64,000 nt of DNA, taken from NCBI RefSeq assembly GCF_965208925.1, contig NZ_OZ242364.1, forward strand, positions 2,480,001 through 2,544,000. The letters run 5' to 3'. The notes beneath the pieces were generated by a model. That model saw only the letters and a program-made list of their open reading frames with translations, did no database searches and was not told where the DNA came from. A program made the position numbers and the translations under genes. Shown here one piece after another: positions 9,318 through 17,574 of the stretch; the stretch's first letter is position 1, and every line of letters begins with the position of its first letter. The DNA is from Poriferisodalis sp965208925. GTDB lineage: Bacteria; Actinomycetota; Acidimicrobiia; Acidimicrobiales; Poriferisodalaceae.

Positions 9318-10067
9318 ATGTGCGGGAGGTTTGTCTCAGCAGCCAGTCTCGAGCAGATTGCGGCGCACTTCGACACCCCACTGCCGGGTTTCGACGCACC
9401 TCGCAGCTACAACGTGGCACCCACGACCGACATCGTGGCGGTCGTGGGCAACGACGATGCCCGCCGGATCGAGACGTTTCGGTGGGGCCTCGTGCCTCAA
9501 TGGTCCAAGGATCCTGCTCAGGGCCCGCCGCTGTTCAATGCCCGGTCCGAGACAGCGGCAACGAAGAACTCGTTCCGTGGCGCGTTCAAGCGGCGCCGCT
9601 GCATCGTTCCTGCCGACGGGTTCTACGAGTGGCCCAAGACCCCGAAAGGGACGAGCCGCGACGACCGACCGCTTCCGCACTACATCACCCGCGCCGACGG
9701 CGCCATGCTGGCCATGGCGGGCCTGTGGGAGCGCTGGTTGCCGCCCCCTGCCGGTGATGCAGCCGACGGAGCGAACGCGGATGCCCCGACCGGTCCACGC
9801 CAGGCCCTGCACTCGGCAACGGTGCTGACCACTGCCGCGAACAGCTTCATGGCGCCGATTCACGACCGCATGCCGGTGCTGCTGGAACGCTCGCAGTGGG
9901 ACGCCTGGCTCGACCCTGCCAACGACCACGTCGAGATGCTGTCGGCTCTGTGCGTGCCCGCGGATGAGGGCACATTGCGTTCGCACCAGGTGGGTCGAGA
10001 GGTGGGCAACGTCCGCAATCGCGACCCGAGTCTCATCGAGCCAGCGGAGCCGGATCGGCTCGTCTAG
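9318..10067 (+). CDS. SOS response-associated peptidase (YedK/HMCES, SRAP family)
   Basis: 249 aa protein that crosslinks to abasic sites in single-stranded DNA and shields them. Family features are all visible: Cys2 directly after the initiator Met (the thiazolidine-forming nucleophile), Asn32 in YNVAPT, Glu104 in GFYEWPK and His182 in the IHDRMP motif. The ATG at 9318 is fixed by the requirement for Met-Cys at the N-terminus. It begins 32 bases after the ThDP enzyme stop and may be cotranscribed. An acidic insert at about residues 150-165 is not conserved in the family. Confidence 0.93.
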   Translation: MCGRFVSAASLEQIAAHFDTPLPGFDAPRSYNVAPTTDIVAVVGNDDARRIETFRWGLVPQWSKDPAQGPPLFNARSETAATKNSFRGAFKRRRCIVPADGFYEWPKTPKGTSRDDRPLPHYITRADGAMLAMAGLWERWLPPPAGDAADGANADAPTGPRQALHSATVLTTAANSFMAPIHDRMPVLLERSQWDAWLDPANDHVEMLSALCVPADEGTLRSHQVGREVGNVRNRDPSLIEPAEPDRLV

Positions 10068-10090
10068 CCCCGCGCTGCGAGCGGACCGGC

Positions 10091-10489
10091 TCAGCCGTCG
10101 AGCGCGGCGCGGATGGCCTCGGCGGGCCCGCGTAGCTCCTCGGCCGGGGCCATCGGCAGGGGCCGGGCGAAGTTCATGTCGGCCATCGAATTCACCGGGC
10201 ACACATGGATGTGACAGTGCGGCACCTCGAATCCGGCGACCACCAGCCCGATGCGTTCGGGTTTCAGAGCCTGCATCTGCGCCTGGCCGATGCGCCTGCA
10301 CACGTCGAACAGGTGAGCCTGCAGGTCCGCCGGGACGTCCAGCCAGTGGTCGATCTCGGCGATCGGCACTACCAGCGTGTGACCCGGCGACAGCGGATTG
10401 ATCGACAGGAATGCAACGCACCGGTCGTCGCGCCACACGAACGTCCCGGGCAGCTCGCCCTCGATGATCCGCGTGAACACGGTGCTCAT
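10091..10489 (-). CDS. HIT family protein (nucleotide phosphohydrolase)
   Basis: 132 aa histidine-triad protein. The motif HCHIHV sits at residues 91-96, with the three His residues at 91, 93 and 95; family members hydrolyse or transfer nucleotidyl groups from dinucleotides or aminoacyl adenylates. The N-terminal segment FTRIIEGELPGTFVWRD is typical of the HINT-like branch. It converges on the SRAP gene with 23 bases between stops and is divergent from the CDP-alcohol phosphatidyltransferase. The exact substrate cannot be told from sequence. Confidence 0.92.
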   Translation of the reverse strand: MSTVFTRIIEGELPGTFVWRDDRCVAFLSINPLSPGHTLVVPIAEIDHWLDVPADLQAHLFDVCRRIGQAQMQALKPERIGLVVAGFEVPHCHIHVCPVNSMADMNFARPLPMAPAEELRGPAEAIRAALDG

Positions 10490-10734
10490 GCGCGAAGCCT
10501 AAGGACTCCGGCCAGTTGGCACAGATGCCATAGCTGCGGAGGCGGCAGGAGACTCTGCGACGTTGCGACCAGTCGCCTCTCAGATGCACGGAGACGCGTG
10601 GATGACATCGGTCAAGAGATGCGGTGAGGTGCCGATCTCATAACCTGCCGGATCGCGGGAGCAGAGGGTCCTGGCGCCTCCGCAGCGGGCGCACCCACCC
10701 GCGCGGCTCCTATGCCCTCGGTACTGTGAGCCGC

Positions 10735-11349
10735 GTGAGCGAGTGCCCGGGCGCGTCGCCGGCCCCCGAGGGCGGGTGGCGGCCGTTCACGGTTCCGAAC
10801 CTGATCAGCCTGGCTCGCCTGTGCTGCCTGCCGTGGTTCGTGTGGCTGGTGTTCGGCGCCGAGGACCGTTGGGCCGCGGCATTGCTGCTCGGCGCTCTCG
10901 GTGCCACTGACTGGGTCGACGGCTGGGTGGCGCGGCGCTTCAATCAGGTTTCCGAGCTCGGCAAGATCCTGGACCCCACTGCCGATCGACTGCTGCTGCT
11001 GGTGGCGCTGGTGGTGATGATCGTGGACGGTTCGCTGCCGCTGTGGGTCGCGGTGCTGGCGCTGTTCCGCGAGGGAGTGGTTGCGGTGGCGGCGCTGGTG
11101 CTCGGTGCGCTCGGAGCTCGCAAGATCGACGTGACCTGGTGGGGCAAGACCGGGACGTTTCTCATGATGTTCGCAGTGCCGTGCTTCCTGGCCTCCCACA
11201 GCGACATCGTCGTGGCGGAGGCCTTCGGCGTGGCCGCCTGGGTGTTCGTGGCGACCGGCCTGCCGGTCCACTACTGGTCGGCGGTGGGCTATATCCCCCA
11301 GGCCTTCGATGCCGTGCGTGAGGGGCGTGCCGGCAGCGCCAGCGGCTGA
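10735..11349 (+). CDS. CDP-alcohol phosphatidyltransferase family protein
   Basis: Integral membrane enzyme of phospholipid synthesis, 204 aa with several hydrophobic helices. The CDP-alcohol signature DG-x2-AR-x8-G-x3-D-x3-D is seen with Asp59/Asp62-Gly63, Ala66-Arg67, Gly76, Asp80 and Asp84. It resembles PgsA-type CDP-diacylglycerol--glycerol-3-phosphate 3-phosphatidyltransferases, but the alcohol acceptor is not certain. I chose GTG at 10735; an in-frame GTG at 10726 is equally possible, and the longer open frame upstream is not conserved. gcvH follows 37 bases downstream on the same strand. Confidence 0.85.
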   Translation: MSECPGASPAPEGGWRPFTVPNLISLARLCCLPWFVWLVFGAEDRWAAALLLGALGATDWVDGWVARRFNQVSELGKILDPTADRLLLLVALVVMIVDGSLPLWVAVLALFREGVVAVAALVLGALGARKIDVTWWGKTGTFLMMFAVPCFLASHSDIVVAEAFGVAAWVFVATGLPVHYWSAVGYIPQAFDAVREGRAGSASG

Positions 11350-11386
11350 GCTATCTGTGTGACAGCCATCCGGTAGCTTCACGAGC

Positions 11387-11788
11387 ATGGAGATTCCCGC
11401 CGAGCTTCGCTACTCGAGCGATCACGAATGGGTGCGCCCCGCCGATGGCGGGGTGCAGGTGGGCATCACCGACTTCGCACAGGATGCGCTCGGTGATGTC
11501 GTGTACGTGGAGTTGCCCGAGGTCGGCGCTCAGGTCACTGCCGACGAGCCAATGTGCGAGATTGAGTCCACCAAGTCGGTCTCGGACATCTTCGCCCCGA
11601 TCTCGGGCGAGGTCGTCGAGGTGAACGTCGCCCTCGAGGATGAGCCGCAGCTGGTGAACGAATCGCCCTACGGCGACGGGTGGATCTGCGTCATCGCCCC
11701 GGCCGAAGACGCAGCGCAGGCGTCCGCCGAGATGGAGGCTCTGCTCGATGCCGATGGCTATGCCGCGTTGATCGCCGAGGACGTCTGA
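11387..11788 (+). CDS. gcvH: glycine cleavage system H protein
   Basis: 133 aa lipoyl carrier that shuttles the aminomethyl group between the P, T and L proteins of glycine cleavage. The lipoylated lysine is Lys63 in ESTKSVSD, the SDHEWV motif is at residues 11-16, and a C-terminal GDGW motif is present. It is separated from gcvT and gcvP, which lie at 33-37 kb. Instead it heads the gcvH / FHA / MerR / DUF151 / MerR string, the same order as in mycobacteria (Rv1826-Rv1830), which supports both the call and the actinobacterial origin. Confidence 0.96.
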   Translation: MEIPAELRYSSDHEWVRPADGGVQVGITDFAQDALGDVVYVELPEVGAQVTADEPMCEIESTKSVSDIFAPISGEVVEVNVALEDEPQLVNESPYGDGWICVIAPAEDAAQASAEMEALLDADGYAALIAEDV

Positions 11789-11793
11789 TCGTC

Positions 11794-12246
11794 ATGGCCA
11801 TCGTCTGCGGAAGGTGCGGGTACTCGAACACCGACGATGCACGCTTCTGCTCGGGCTGCGGGATGCGTCTCGACCCTTCTGCCGATGCGCCCACCGAGGT
11901 GCTCTCGCCTGTCGGCGTCACGGAGGTCCCGCCGTACAGCGGTCAGGCGGAACTGGTGGTCACTTCCGGCCATCGGTCGGGGACGCGATTCGAGCTTGCC
12001 GGAGACCGGGTCACCGTCGGCCGCCATCCCGACAGCGATGTGTTCTTGGACGACATCACCGTGTCGCGCCGTCATGTGGTGCTCGAACTCGCCACGGCGG
12101 GTCACATCCTGTACGACGTGGGGTCGCTGAACGGCACATATATCAACGGCGTTCGCACCGACGGCGAGGTCATCTTGCACAGCGGCGACGAGTTGCAGGT
12201 GGGCAAGTTCAAACTGCTCTACCTGGTTGCCTCGGTCGGGCTGTGA
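11794..12246 (+). CDS. zinc-ribbon + FHA domain protein, GarA/OdhI-like
   Basis: 150 aa. Residues 5-22 carry C5-x2-C8 and C19-x2-C22, a zinc ribbon. Residues 53-145 form an FHA domain with the GR (77), SRRH (91-94) and LNG (112-114) motifs that bind phosphothreonine. In mycobacteria and corynebacteria the orthologous position is held by GarA/OdhI, which inhibits 2-oxoglutarate dehydrogenase and regulates glutamate metabolism when dephosphorylated. GarA has an ETTS/ETTT tail where this protein has the zinc ribbon and Thr34/Thr43, so regulation by Ser/Thr kinases may differ. It starts 5 bases after the gcvH stop; its own TGA overlaps the next GTG. Confidence 0.9.
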   Translation: MAIVCGRCGYSNTDDARFCSGCGMRLDPSADAPTEVLSPVGVTEVPPYSGQAELVVTSGHRSGTRFELAGDRVTVGRHPDSDVFLDDITVSRRHVVLELATAGHILYDVGSLNGTYINGVRTDGEVILHSGDELQVGKFKLLYLVASVGL

Positions 12247-13172
12247 GCACCGGGGTCCAGCCTTCCTCACCTGGAGCACGACTGTCGATCGGCGAGGTCG
12301 TCGCGTTGCTGCGGCCCGAGTTCAGTGATCTGACCGATTCCAAGATCCGGTTCCTCGAAGATCGCAAGCTCATCTCGCCTGCCCGCACGCCGGGCGGCTA
12401 CCGCAGCTTTGGATCCCATGACATCGAAGTGCTGCGCTGGATCCTCACCCGTCAACGCGATCAGTACCTGCCGCTCAGCATCATCGGGGAGCGGATCGAT
12501 CGAGGTGAGCATCTGGCCGACATCTGGGGCATCGGGATTCCCGAGCCCGCAGAGCTGTCTGGAGCCGGGGCTTCCGAGCCGGAACTCCTCGGCGAACCCG
12601 CGGCGGTCGATACCCCCGAGACGCTGGCGGCCGACGTCACCGGCGGATCGGCTGGCGAGCCCGATGCACCTGCGACCGCTGCCAGCATTCCGTCGCCCTG
12701 GATTGCAGCCGACGACTCGCTGACGTACTCCGCAGCGGAGCTGAGTGCCGAGAGCGGACTCACCGTCGCCGAAATCGCTGAGCTGACCGACTTCGGGTTG
12801 CTCGTGCCGCTCGCCGATGACGACGCGACGCGGCTACTGCCGCCACAGCCCGGCGCGGCGCAACCCGATCCAGTGCAGGCCTCGTTGGGGCTCGAACCGC
12901 CCGAGCCGCGCTACGGCAGCACTGCGTTGCTCATCGCCCGTATCTCGCGTGAGTTTGCCACCTACGGATTGCAGGCCCGCCACCTCCGTGTCATCCGCAA
13001 TGCCGCGGCGCGGGATGCATCCATGTTCGAGCAGGGCATCCAGCCGATTCTGCATGCCGGCGGCGTCTCGGCAGACCTCGACGCGCAGCGTTCGCTGGGC
13101 CGTTTGATGGCGCTGTGCGAGCGCCTGCGGTCGGTCGTGATGGGGGAGGCGCTGCGCCGCTATCGGCGCTAG
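12243..13172 (+). CDS. MerR-family transcriptional regulator, FtsR-like
   Basis: 309 aa regulator. The N-terminal winged helix (about residues 14-85) contains the MerR pattern LSIGEV...KIRFLEDRKLISP...GGYR. A Pro/Ala/Glu-rich linker and a second helical domain with YSAAELSAESGLTVAEIAEL follow, as in FtsR/Rv1828 regulators of cell-division and metabolic genes in actinobacteria. The GTG start overlaps the FHA stop (GTGA), implying translational coupling. The position directly after a GarA-like gene is conserved in actinobacteria. Confidence 0.9.
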   Translation: MSTGVQPSSPGARLSIGEVVALLRPEFSDLTDSKIRFLEDRKLISPARTPGGYRSFGSHDIEVLRWILTRQRDQYLPLSIIGERIDRGEHLADIWGIGIPEPAELSGAGASEPELLGEPAAVDTPETLAADVTGGSAGEPDAPATAASIPSPWIAADDSLTYSAAELSAESGLTVAEIAELTDFGLLVPLADDDATRLLPPQPGAAQPDPVQASLGLEPPEPRYGSTALLIARISREFATYGLQARHLRVIRNAAARDASMFEQGIQPILHAGGVSADLDAQRSLGRLMALCERLRSVVMGEALRRYRR

Positions 13173-13223
13173 TCGCAGAGCGTCACTGTTCTTTGCTCAC
13201 AGGGGCCGAAGTAGTGTGCGGGC

Positions 13224-13748
13224 ATGGTCGAGATGGAGCTGCTTGGCGTGCAGGTGGAGATGCCCTCGCAGAGCCCGCTCATGCTGCTGCGTGAGACTGG
13301 CGGTTCTCAGCGAGTGCTGCCGGTGGTGATCGACACGCCCGAGGCCCAGGCGATCTACCGCGGCATCGAGCAGATTCGCGTGCCGAGGCCCCTCACGCAC
13401 GACCTGATGGCAGCCATCTTGGATGTCCTCGGAGCGACGCTGGTCAAGGTGACAGTCACCGACCTGCGGGATCGCACCTTCTTCGCCGAGATGGAGGTCA
13501 CCATCGGCTCGGACACCCACACGATCTCCGCCCGGCCGAGCGACGCCGTCGCGCTGGCAGTGCGGGCCGACACCCCCATCTTCGCCAGCGAATCGGTGCT
13601 GGACGAAGCGGGGCAGATCATCGAGCTCCCCGCGGATCCCCCCGACGACGTCGACCCCGATGAGCTGCTCGACGAGTTCAAGCAATTCCTGGACGACGTG
13701 CAGCCTGACGACTTCGGGCCGGCGGCGGAGGCCGGCGACAAAGAGTGA
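13224..13748 (+). CDS. bifunctional nuclease family protein (DUF151)
   Basis: 174 aa protein with the DUF151 core: VLPVVIDTPEAQAIYRGI, then TRPLTHDL-type helix, FFAEMEV and SARPSDAVALAVR. Members were described as DNase/RNase (plant BBD, Thermotoga TM0160), though the bacterial role is poorly known. The Asp/Glu-rich C-terminal tail after residue 130 is typical of actinobacterial homologues. It lies between the two MerR genes, as Rv1829 does in M. tuberculosis. A strong hairpin (13757-13781) follows the stop. Confidence 0.9.
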   Translation: MVEMELLGVQVEMPSQSPLMLLRETGGSQRVLPVVIDTPEAQAIYRGIEQIRVPRPLTHDLMAAILDVLGATLVKVTVTDLRDRTFFAEMEVTIGSDTHTISARPSDAVALAVRADTPIFASESVLDEAGQIIELPADPPDDVDPDELLDEFKQFLDDVQPDDFGPAAEAGDKE

Positions 13749-13756
13749 GGTGTGGC

Positions 13757-13781
13757 GATCGGGCCGCTGCGGCCCGATCGG
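13757..13781 (+). terminator. strong 11-bp hairpin after DUF151 gene
   Basis: A perfect inverted repeat of 11 bp (CGATCGGGCCG and its complement) around the loop CTG starts 9 bases after the DUF151 stop. No U-run follows, as is usual for hairpins in very GC-rich actinobacteria. It probably ends or attenuates the gcvH-DUF151 transcript before the second MerR gene. Confidence 0.6.
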
Positions 13782-13917
13782 TCGCCGCACGCTCTCGCTG
13801 CGTCGCCCTTGCGCAGCGGTGGAGAGTGCTCGTACGCTTTGAGGGAGTGCAGATCACAGCCAGGTAGTTCGCGGGGTGTGATTTGAGAGGTCCTGTCACA
13901 ACGGGGAGGCGAGAACG

Positions 13918-14526
13918 ATGGCCGATCAGCAGCGGTCCGCTTCATCTGTAGCGATCAACTCCGGGAGCGACCGCACACCGGCGCCCCTGCCCGAGCCATC
14001 CACCGAATCCGACTCCCCGGCACCACCCGAGGCGGCCGGTGCGCTGGCCGAAGGGTTCTTCGGCCCGCAGACCGCGGAACTGGTCGGGATCAGCTACCGC
14101 CAGCTCGACCACTGGGCCCGTCAGGGGCTCGTAAAGCCGTCGGTCGCCCAAGCCGCTGGCAGCGGCTCGCGGCGTCGCTATTCCTACAACGACCTGGTCG
14201 AGTTGAAGATCGCCAAGACGATGCGCGACCAGGGCATCGACCTGAAGTCGATCGCCCGCGCATTCGACTACCTGCGCAACCAGCTCGGGGGCGAGGTTGC
14301 CTCGGCGAACATCGTCATCAGCGGCAGCGATGTGCTGCTGGTCGACGACGATCAGGTGCTCAGCCTGTTGCGCCAGGGTCAGGCGGCGATGCTGACGGTG
14401 CTGCCGGTGGCGGGAGTGCGCCGTGAGCTTGATGCCGATGTGGTGAAGCTGTTCCCCGATGAGCCGATTGCTGTTCAGCTCAGCTTGGATATCGGGGGCA
14501 ACTCTGGCGGCGACGGCACCGGCTGA
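13918..14526 (+). CDS. MerR-family transcriptional regulator (Rv1830-like)
   Basis: 202 aa. A non-conserved Pro/Ser-rich N-terminus of about 40 residues precedes the winged helix (about residues 45-110) with GISYRQLDHWARQGLVKPS and the RRYSYNDLVELKIAK wing. A C-terminal domain contains the SGSDVLLVDDDQVLSLLRQGQ stretch that is conserved in Rv1830-type regulators. A good ribosome site (GGGGAGG) sits about 10 bases upstream of the ATG. It has about 170 bases of its own leader and so probably its own promoter. It converges on msrB. Confidence 0.9.
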   Translation: MADQQRSASSVAINSGSDRTPAPLPEPSTESDSPAPPEAAGALAEGFFGPQTAELVGISYRQLDHWARQGLVKPSVAQAAGSGSRRRYSYNDLVELKIAKTMRDQGIDLKSIARAFDYLRNQLGGEVASANIVISGSDVLLVDDDQVLSLLRQGQAAMLTVLPVAGVRRELDADVVKLFPDEPIAVQLSLDIGGNSGGDGTG

Positions 14527-14553
14527 GGGCCCCAAGCACGTCGTCGGCGGTGT

Positions 14554-14985
14554 TCAGTCGGCGTCGACGTCGGGCGTGGGCGTGAACTGCAGCGACGCCG
14601 AGTTCATGCAGAACCGGTCGCCTGTCGGGCGGGGACCATCCGGGAACACGTGACCGAGGTGAGCTCCGCAGGCCTTGCACATCACCTCGGTGCGGATCAT
14701 GCCGTAGCTGCGGTCGACCTCGGTGTCGACGGCGTCCTCCGAGACCGGCTTGGTGAAGCTGGGCCAACCGGAGCCGCTCTCGAACTTCGTCTCTGAGTCG
14801 AACAGCTCGGCGCCGCACACGACGCAGTGGTACGCACCATTGTCGTGGTTGTCCCAGGTCTCGCCCGTGAACGGTCGCTCAGTCCCTGCCTCTTGAGTGA
14901 CGTGGTACTGCATCGGCGTGAGCCGTTCCCGCAGCTCCGATTCGGAGAAGGTGACAGTGCGTGCAGTCTCAGATTGCCCAGTCAT
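14554..14985 (-). CDS. msrB: peptide-methionine (R)-S-oxide reductase
   Basis: 143 aa enzyme that reduces methionine-R-sulfoxide in damaged proteins. Two CxxC pairs (CVVC and CKAC) form the structural zinc site, the GSGWPSF motif is present, and the catalytic Cys lies in RFCMNSASL near the C-terminus. I chose the ATG at 14985 (MTGQSE); an ATG three codons upstream at 14994 is possible. The resolving Cys present in some MsrB proteins is not evident, so a thioredoxin- or mycothiol-linked recycling route is possible. Confidence 0.94.
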   Translation of the reverse strand: MTGQSETARTVTFSESELRERLTPMQYHVTQEAGTERPFTGETWDNHDNGAYHCVVCGAELFDSETKFESGSGWPSFTKPVSEDAVDTEVDRSYGMIRTEVMCKACGAHLGHVFPDGPRPTGDRFCMNSASLQFTPTPDVDAD

Positions 14986-15050
14986 GGGCACCACGGTAGT
15001 GATGCAGCAGACGGCGGTTGGGTCGCCTGCGGATGGGGTGAAGGGTGCGA

Positions 15051-16121
15051 CTAGGGCGCCCCGTCTGACGCCTCCGCATTCACGGCCTGAACGATGTCGA
15101 TCATCTGGGCGAGGGCGTCCAGCCGGTCAGCAGCGGTCGGCCCCTCTGGCTGCAGGCGCAACACGTCCACGCCGGCGTCTCGATACGCCCGCACCTGGGC
15201 GATGACCTGTTCGTGGCTGCCCAGGAAGTTGGTCTCGGTGATCAGCCGATCCGGGACCGCGGCGGCTGCGGCGGCCCGGTCGCCATCGAGCCACAGGCGC
15301 TGCACGTGACGGCATTCTTCCTCGAAGCCCGCTCGGCGGTAGGCGTCGTTGTAGAAGTTGGCCGTGGCCGATCCCATCGCGCCCAGCGTGAAGGCGATGC
15401 CTGGCCGCCTCGGCTCGATCAGCGCCTCGAGGTCGTCGCCGAATTCGATGGCACCGCCAGCCTGGCAGGCCACCGAGCCTGGCGGGCGCCCCGCGGCCTC
15501 AGCACCGTCCAGCACCTGGCCCCAGGTGACCTCGGGACGGCTCGGCACGAAGCACACGCCGACCCAGCCGTCGGCGGCCTCGCCCGTGTAGCGCAACGAC
15601 TTGGGTCCGAGCGTTGCGAGCCAGATCTCGATCGAGTCGTTGGCCGGTTGCGCCAGCCGCAGCGACTTGCCCTGCCCGTCCGGCAGCGGGAGCACATGGT
15701 GGCGGCCTTCGTAGGCGATCTTCTCGCCGGCGAAAGCCTGGCGGCAGATGTCCACCGTCTCGCGCAGCCGTCCCAGCGGGTCGGCGAAGCGCACGCCGTG
15801 GAGCCCCTCGACCACCTGGGGCCCGCTGACGCCCAGACCCAGGATGAACCGGTCGCCGCTGATTGCAGCCATCGACAGCGCCGTCATGGCAGTCATCACC
15901 GGCGTCCGTGCCGAGATCTGCAAGATGCCCGTGCCGAGCTGGCAGCGTTCCGTTACCGCAGCGAGGTAGGCCAGCGTGCTGACCCCGTCCATGCCCCATG
16001 CCTCGGCGGACCACAGGATGTCCACGCCTAAGCGGTCGGCCTCCCGCAGGAAGTCGACCTGCTCATCCCAGTCCCGGCGCTTTCCCGACGCCGGCCCGCC
16101 GAATCCAATAGCTGTCCGCAC
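15051..16121 (-). CDS. LLM-class F420-dependent oxidoreductase
   Basis: 356 aa flavin/deazaflavin-dependent TIM-barrel protein of the luciferase-like monooxygenase superfamily. The N-terminal segment MRTAIGFGGP, the catalytic-region SAEAWGMDG, and the RFILGLGVSGPQVVEG motif are typical of F420-dependent members of actinobacteria. A C-terminal segment DVLRLQPEG is also conserved in this subfamily. The start is GTG. The upstream gene on the same strand stops 10 bases away, so the two may be cotranscribed. The substrate is unknown. Confidence 0.88.
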   Translation of the reverse strand: MRTAIGFGGPASGKRRDWDEQVDFLREADRLGVDILWSAEAWGMDGVSTLAYLAAVTERCQLGTGILQISARTPVMTAMTALSMAAISGDRFILGLGVSGPQVVEGLHGVRFADPLGRLRETVDICRQAFAGEKIAYEGRHHVLPLPDGQGKSLRLAQPANDSIEIWLATLGPKSLRYTGEAADGWVGVCFVPSRPEVTWGQVLDGAEAAGRPPGSVACQAGGAIEFGDDLEALIEPRRPGIAFTLGAMGSATANFYNDAYRRAGFEEECRHVQRLWLDGDRAAAAAAVPDRLITETNFLGSHEQVIAQVRAYRDAGVDVLRLQPEGPTAADRLDALAQMIDIVQAVNAEASDGAP

Positions 16122-16131
16122 GCCCGGAACC

Positions 16132-16566
16132 CTAGATCTCGGGGGTCAGAGTGACGAGACCGCCGAGCTGGGCGAGATCCTGCAAGGCCTGGTCGTAGAA
16201 GAAGCGCGCCGAGCACGCGTCACGCGCCCATGCCTCCTCGTCCGATGTCGGGTAGCGCCCGACAGCACTGATGCTGAGCTCGCCGGTGGAGGCGGAGCTG
16301 ATCGTCGTGCGATTGCCGATGAGCAGTTCTTCGAGCGCGTCGCTGCGGTCGCCGGGCTCGTCGAAGACGAACATCCGGTTGCCGTCGGTGACGAACGGTG
16401 TGACGTAGTAGGTGCGGTCGCCGGTCGGCGTCTGGGTGTCGAGTCGCAGCATGAGCACGCCGTCATAGGGAGCAAAAGGAGCGAACGACGCACCGCCTGC
16501 GTCGCCGGTCTCGACAGCCACGGCGGGCAGCGTACCGAGGAGTCGAGATTTCACTAGTTTCGGCAT
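16132..16566 (-). CDS. hypothetical protein upstream of LLM oxidoreductase
   Basis: 144 aa, not recognised. The start gives MPKLVKSRLLGT; the body is mixed alpha/beta with a Tyr-rich strand (RTYYVTPFVTDGNRMFVFD). That strand is loosely like FMN/F420-binding split-barrel proteins, but the match is too weak to name. It sits 10 bases upstream of the LLM oxidoreductase on the same strand, which would suit a small F420-related partner. It overlaps no other convincing gene and is divergent from the enoyl-CoA hydratase with about 46 bases between starts. Confidence 0.6.
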   Translation of the reverse strand: MPKLVKSRLLGTLPAVAVETGDAGGASFAPFAPYDGVLMLRLDTQTPTGDRTYYVTPFVTDGNRMFVFDEPGDRSDALEELLIGNRTTISSASTGELSISAVGRYPTSDEEAWARDACSARFFYDQALQDLAQLGGLVTLTPEI

Positions 16567-16612
16567 GCGAGCCGCCCCGGAGCGGATCGACTCACACAGG
16601 GGGTATCGAGCA

Positions 16613-17500
16613 ATGGCAAGCGAAGAAGCGGGCTACTTGGACACCGAGTATTTCGGATTCTCCCAAGCACTGGGATCCGACGGAGTGCTCACCGTGACGT
16701 TCAACCGGCCCGAGTCGATGAACGCCTCGAACCACGCGATGAAGCGAGACCTCATCGAGCTGGTCACCCAGGTACAGATGGACGACGCCGTGCGGGTCGT
16801 GGTGTTCACTGGGCAGGGGCGTGCGTTCTGGGCTGGAGACGACTTGGGCGGCTACCAGGTCGAGCGTCCCTCGGCGATGCCCGAGATCTTCGGTGGTCAC
16901 CACAACGCCGCGGGCACCTACAACAGCCTGCGGACCATCTCGCAAGCAGTGAACACTGCGGTGCGCCGCCTGGACAAGCTGACGGTCGCGGCCATCAACG
17001 GCTTCGCCATCCAGACAGGCTTCAGCTTCGCCCTCGCGTGCGATTTCCGGATCGCAGCACGATCGGCTCGCATGGGTTCGGCGACGCTTCGTTTCGGCCT
17101 GCTGCCCGACGAGGGCGGCCAGTGGCTGCTGGTGCAGCACATGGGTGTCGCCAAGGCGACTGACTTCATGATGCGCAAGCGCATCGTGGACGCTGACACC
17201 GCACACGAGCTCGGACTGGTGCACGAAGTGGTCGACGACGAACAGCTGCCTGCTGCTGCCGCCGAGCTCGCGGCCGAACTGGCCGACGGCCCGCAGGTGG
17301 CCATGCGCATGCTGAAGCGGTCGATCCTGCTGGCCGCAGAGATGACCTGGGAGCAATCCCTCGACGAGATCGCCTCCAAGACGGCCATCACCGATCACCT
17401 GCCCGATGCGGCTGAGGGTGTCTCGGCGTTCTTGGCCAAGCGGCCGCCTGAGTTCAACGACTGGCTGAACCCTGGGCCCAAGCGGCCCGCGAGCCCGTAG
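16613..17500 (+). CDS. enoyl-CoA hydratase/isomerase family protein
   Basis: 295 aa crotonase-fold protein. Visible features are the TVTFNRPESMNA N-terminal strand, the oxyanion-hole segment AFWAGDDLGG, and the second glycine-rich segment AINGFAIQTGFSFALACDFRIA. RFGLLPDEGGQWLL stands where a catalytic acid is usually placed. I chose ATG 16613 (MASEEAGYLD), because the longer frame overlaps the divergent gene's start region. The C-terminus ends in a Pro-rich tail. The acyl-CoA substrate cannot be deduced. Confidence 0.9.
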   Translation: MASEEAGYLDTEYFGFSQALGSDGVLTVTFNRPESMNASNHAMKRDLIELVTQVQMDDAVRVVVFTGQGRAFWAGDDLGGYQVERPSAMPEIFGGHHNAAGTYNSLRTISQAVNTAVRRLDKLTVAAINGFAIQTGFSFALACDFRIAARSARMGSATLRFGLLPDEGGQWLLVQHMGVAKATDFMMRKRIVDADTAHELGLVHEVVDDEQLPAAAAELAAELADGPQVAMRMLKRSILLAAEMTWEQSLDEIASKTAITDHLPDAAEGVSAFLAKRPPEFNDWLNPGPKRPASP

Positions 17501-17574
17501 TCAATCGAAACTGGGAGCTAGAGCGGGAAGCACAGGGCTGCTCCGCGGCGCCGCATGCTGGCATACTGCCGACC

